Source: Spirochaeta sp.
Lineage (GTDB): Bacteria > Spirochaetota > Spirochaetia > Sphaerochaetales > Sphaerochaetaceae
NCBI GenBank assembly: GCA_020054965.1
Contig: JAIMZO010000096.1
Coordinates: 1-6,430, forward strand
DNA length: 6,430 nucleotides
Reading direction: 5' to 3'
In this document: piece by piece, positions 6,206 through 6,430 of the stretch
Position numbering within the stretch: position 1 is the first letter of the stretch
How the letters are laid out: every line of letters starts with the position of its first letter
Program-made: the position numbers and the translations under genes
Notes under the pieces: model-generated
Databases searched by the model: none
What the model saw: the letters and a program-made list of their open reading frames with translations, nothing else
Told to the model about the DNA's origin: nothing

Positions 6206-6236
6206 TGTATACTGGTATTGTGTTTGGTATCATACC
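6206..6236 (-). promoter_or_regulatory. Palindromic elements upstream of the lacI-type gene; possible operator
   Basis: The 57-base gap upstream of the regulator contains GGTAT-C-ATACC (6226-6236), a perfect odd-length palindrome. A further GGTAT lies at 6214-6218, and GTATAC at 6207-6212. The 7-mer TGTATAC (6206-6212) also occurs in the palindrome ahead of the transporter genes (468-474). No convincing -35/-10 pair is present on the - strand, so the regulator may be co-transcribed with the upstream isomerase-like gene. Autoregulation through these sites is a guess. Confidence 0.3.
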
Positions 6237-6252
6237 GTGCAACAAGCCGTTA

Positions 6253-6430
6253 CTACAAGTACATTTCTCGTAAATTCATGATAGCATATACAGCTTCTTC
6301 CCATGATCGGGAGGGACTCAGCTCAAAAGCGAATACCCCTTCATACCCCGGCCCTGCCATATGGCTGAGAACCTTTGGGTAGTGAATCTCTCCGGTCCCA
6401 GGTTCATGACGACCTGGATGGTCTGCAATT
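6253..6430 (-). CDS. Hydroxypyruvate isomerase-like TIM-barrel protein, C-terminal end (5' part outside window)
   Basis: The last 58 codons of a gene entering from the right edge on the - strand; complete codons run from 6429 to the TAG whose complement is at 6253-6255. The peptide opens IADHPGRHEPGTGEIHYP, the signature of the hydroxypyruvate isomerase (Hyi/OtnI) branch of the xylose-isomerase-like TIM-barrel superfamily (AP_endonuc_2 fold). Glu36 of the fragment, in FAFELSP, matches the position of a metal-binding glutamate in the family (EYKP in typical Hyi). Members interconvert hydroxypyruvate and tartronate semialdehyde or isomerise related keto-sugar acids; the exact substrate cannot be judged from this piece. 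It lies 57 bases upstream of the LacI-type gene on the same strand and may share a transcript with it. The ending MNLREMYL is ordinary, so the 3' end looks intact. Confidence 0.82.
   Translation of the reverse strand, partial: IADHPGRHEPGTGEIHYPKVLSHMAGPGYEGVFAFELSPSRSWEEAVYAIMNLREMYL

Noticed and set aside
1..6430. tRNA, rRNA, CRISPR array or insertion sequence
   Set aside because: No cloverleaf-like segment, regularly spaced repeat series, transposase motif or terminal inverted repeats were seen in any gap. The gaps are short and accounted for.

Overview
The window reads as bacterial chromosome of roughly 50% GC, densely packed with carbohydrate-uptake and regulatory genes. A spirochaete of the Sphaerochaeta/Treponema type is my best guess. 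The reasons are a solute-binding protein whose signal peptide ends in LFAQGQ without a lipobox cysteine (so a periplasm is implied), stand-alone CUT1 permeases without an ATPase gene, and very AT-rich intergenic DNA beside coding DNA of moderate GC. This assignment is an inference from style, not from a marker gene.

Layout, left to right. The window opens inside the 3' end of an AraC-family regulator (+). A non-coding gap follows (371-621) whose first 170 bases are only about 16% GC by hand count; it holds an AT-only inverted repeat, a 14-bp palindrome and a perfect TATAAT box. Next on the + strand are two CUT1 inner-membrane permeases (622-1506 and 1511-2380) and, after a 65-base spacer, a periplasmic solute-binding protein (2446-3855). 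The spacer carries a duplicated ribosome-binding site and a possible 10-codon leader ORF that ends inside the Shine-Dalgarno of the binding protein. A strong intrinsic terminator (3879-3907) follows, and directly against its T-tract is the Shine-Dalgarno of a CehA/McbA-type PHP-domain metallohydrolase (3920-5206). On the - strand, convergent and overlapping by 13 bases, lies a full-length LacI-family regulator (5194-6195). Upstream of it is the C-terminal end of a hydroxypyruvate-isomerase-like TIM-barrel protein (6253 to the right edge), which runs off the window.

How it fits together (inference). The binding protein captures a sugar-like or sugar-derived solute in the periplasm, and the two permeases import it with an ATPase supplied from elsewhere. 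The PHP hydrolase has no signal peptide and so acts in the cytosol, perhaps cleaving an ester or phosphoester on the imported compound. The isomerase-like enzyme would handle a downstream keto-sugar or sugar acid. An AraC-type activator on one side and a LacI-type repressor on the other are the obvious regulators. The substrate cannot be named from sequence alone.

The most unusual points are the pairing of a CehA/McbA hydrolase with an LplA-type importer, the terminator abutting the start of the hydrolase gene, and the duplicated translation-initiation site ahead of the binding-protein gene.
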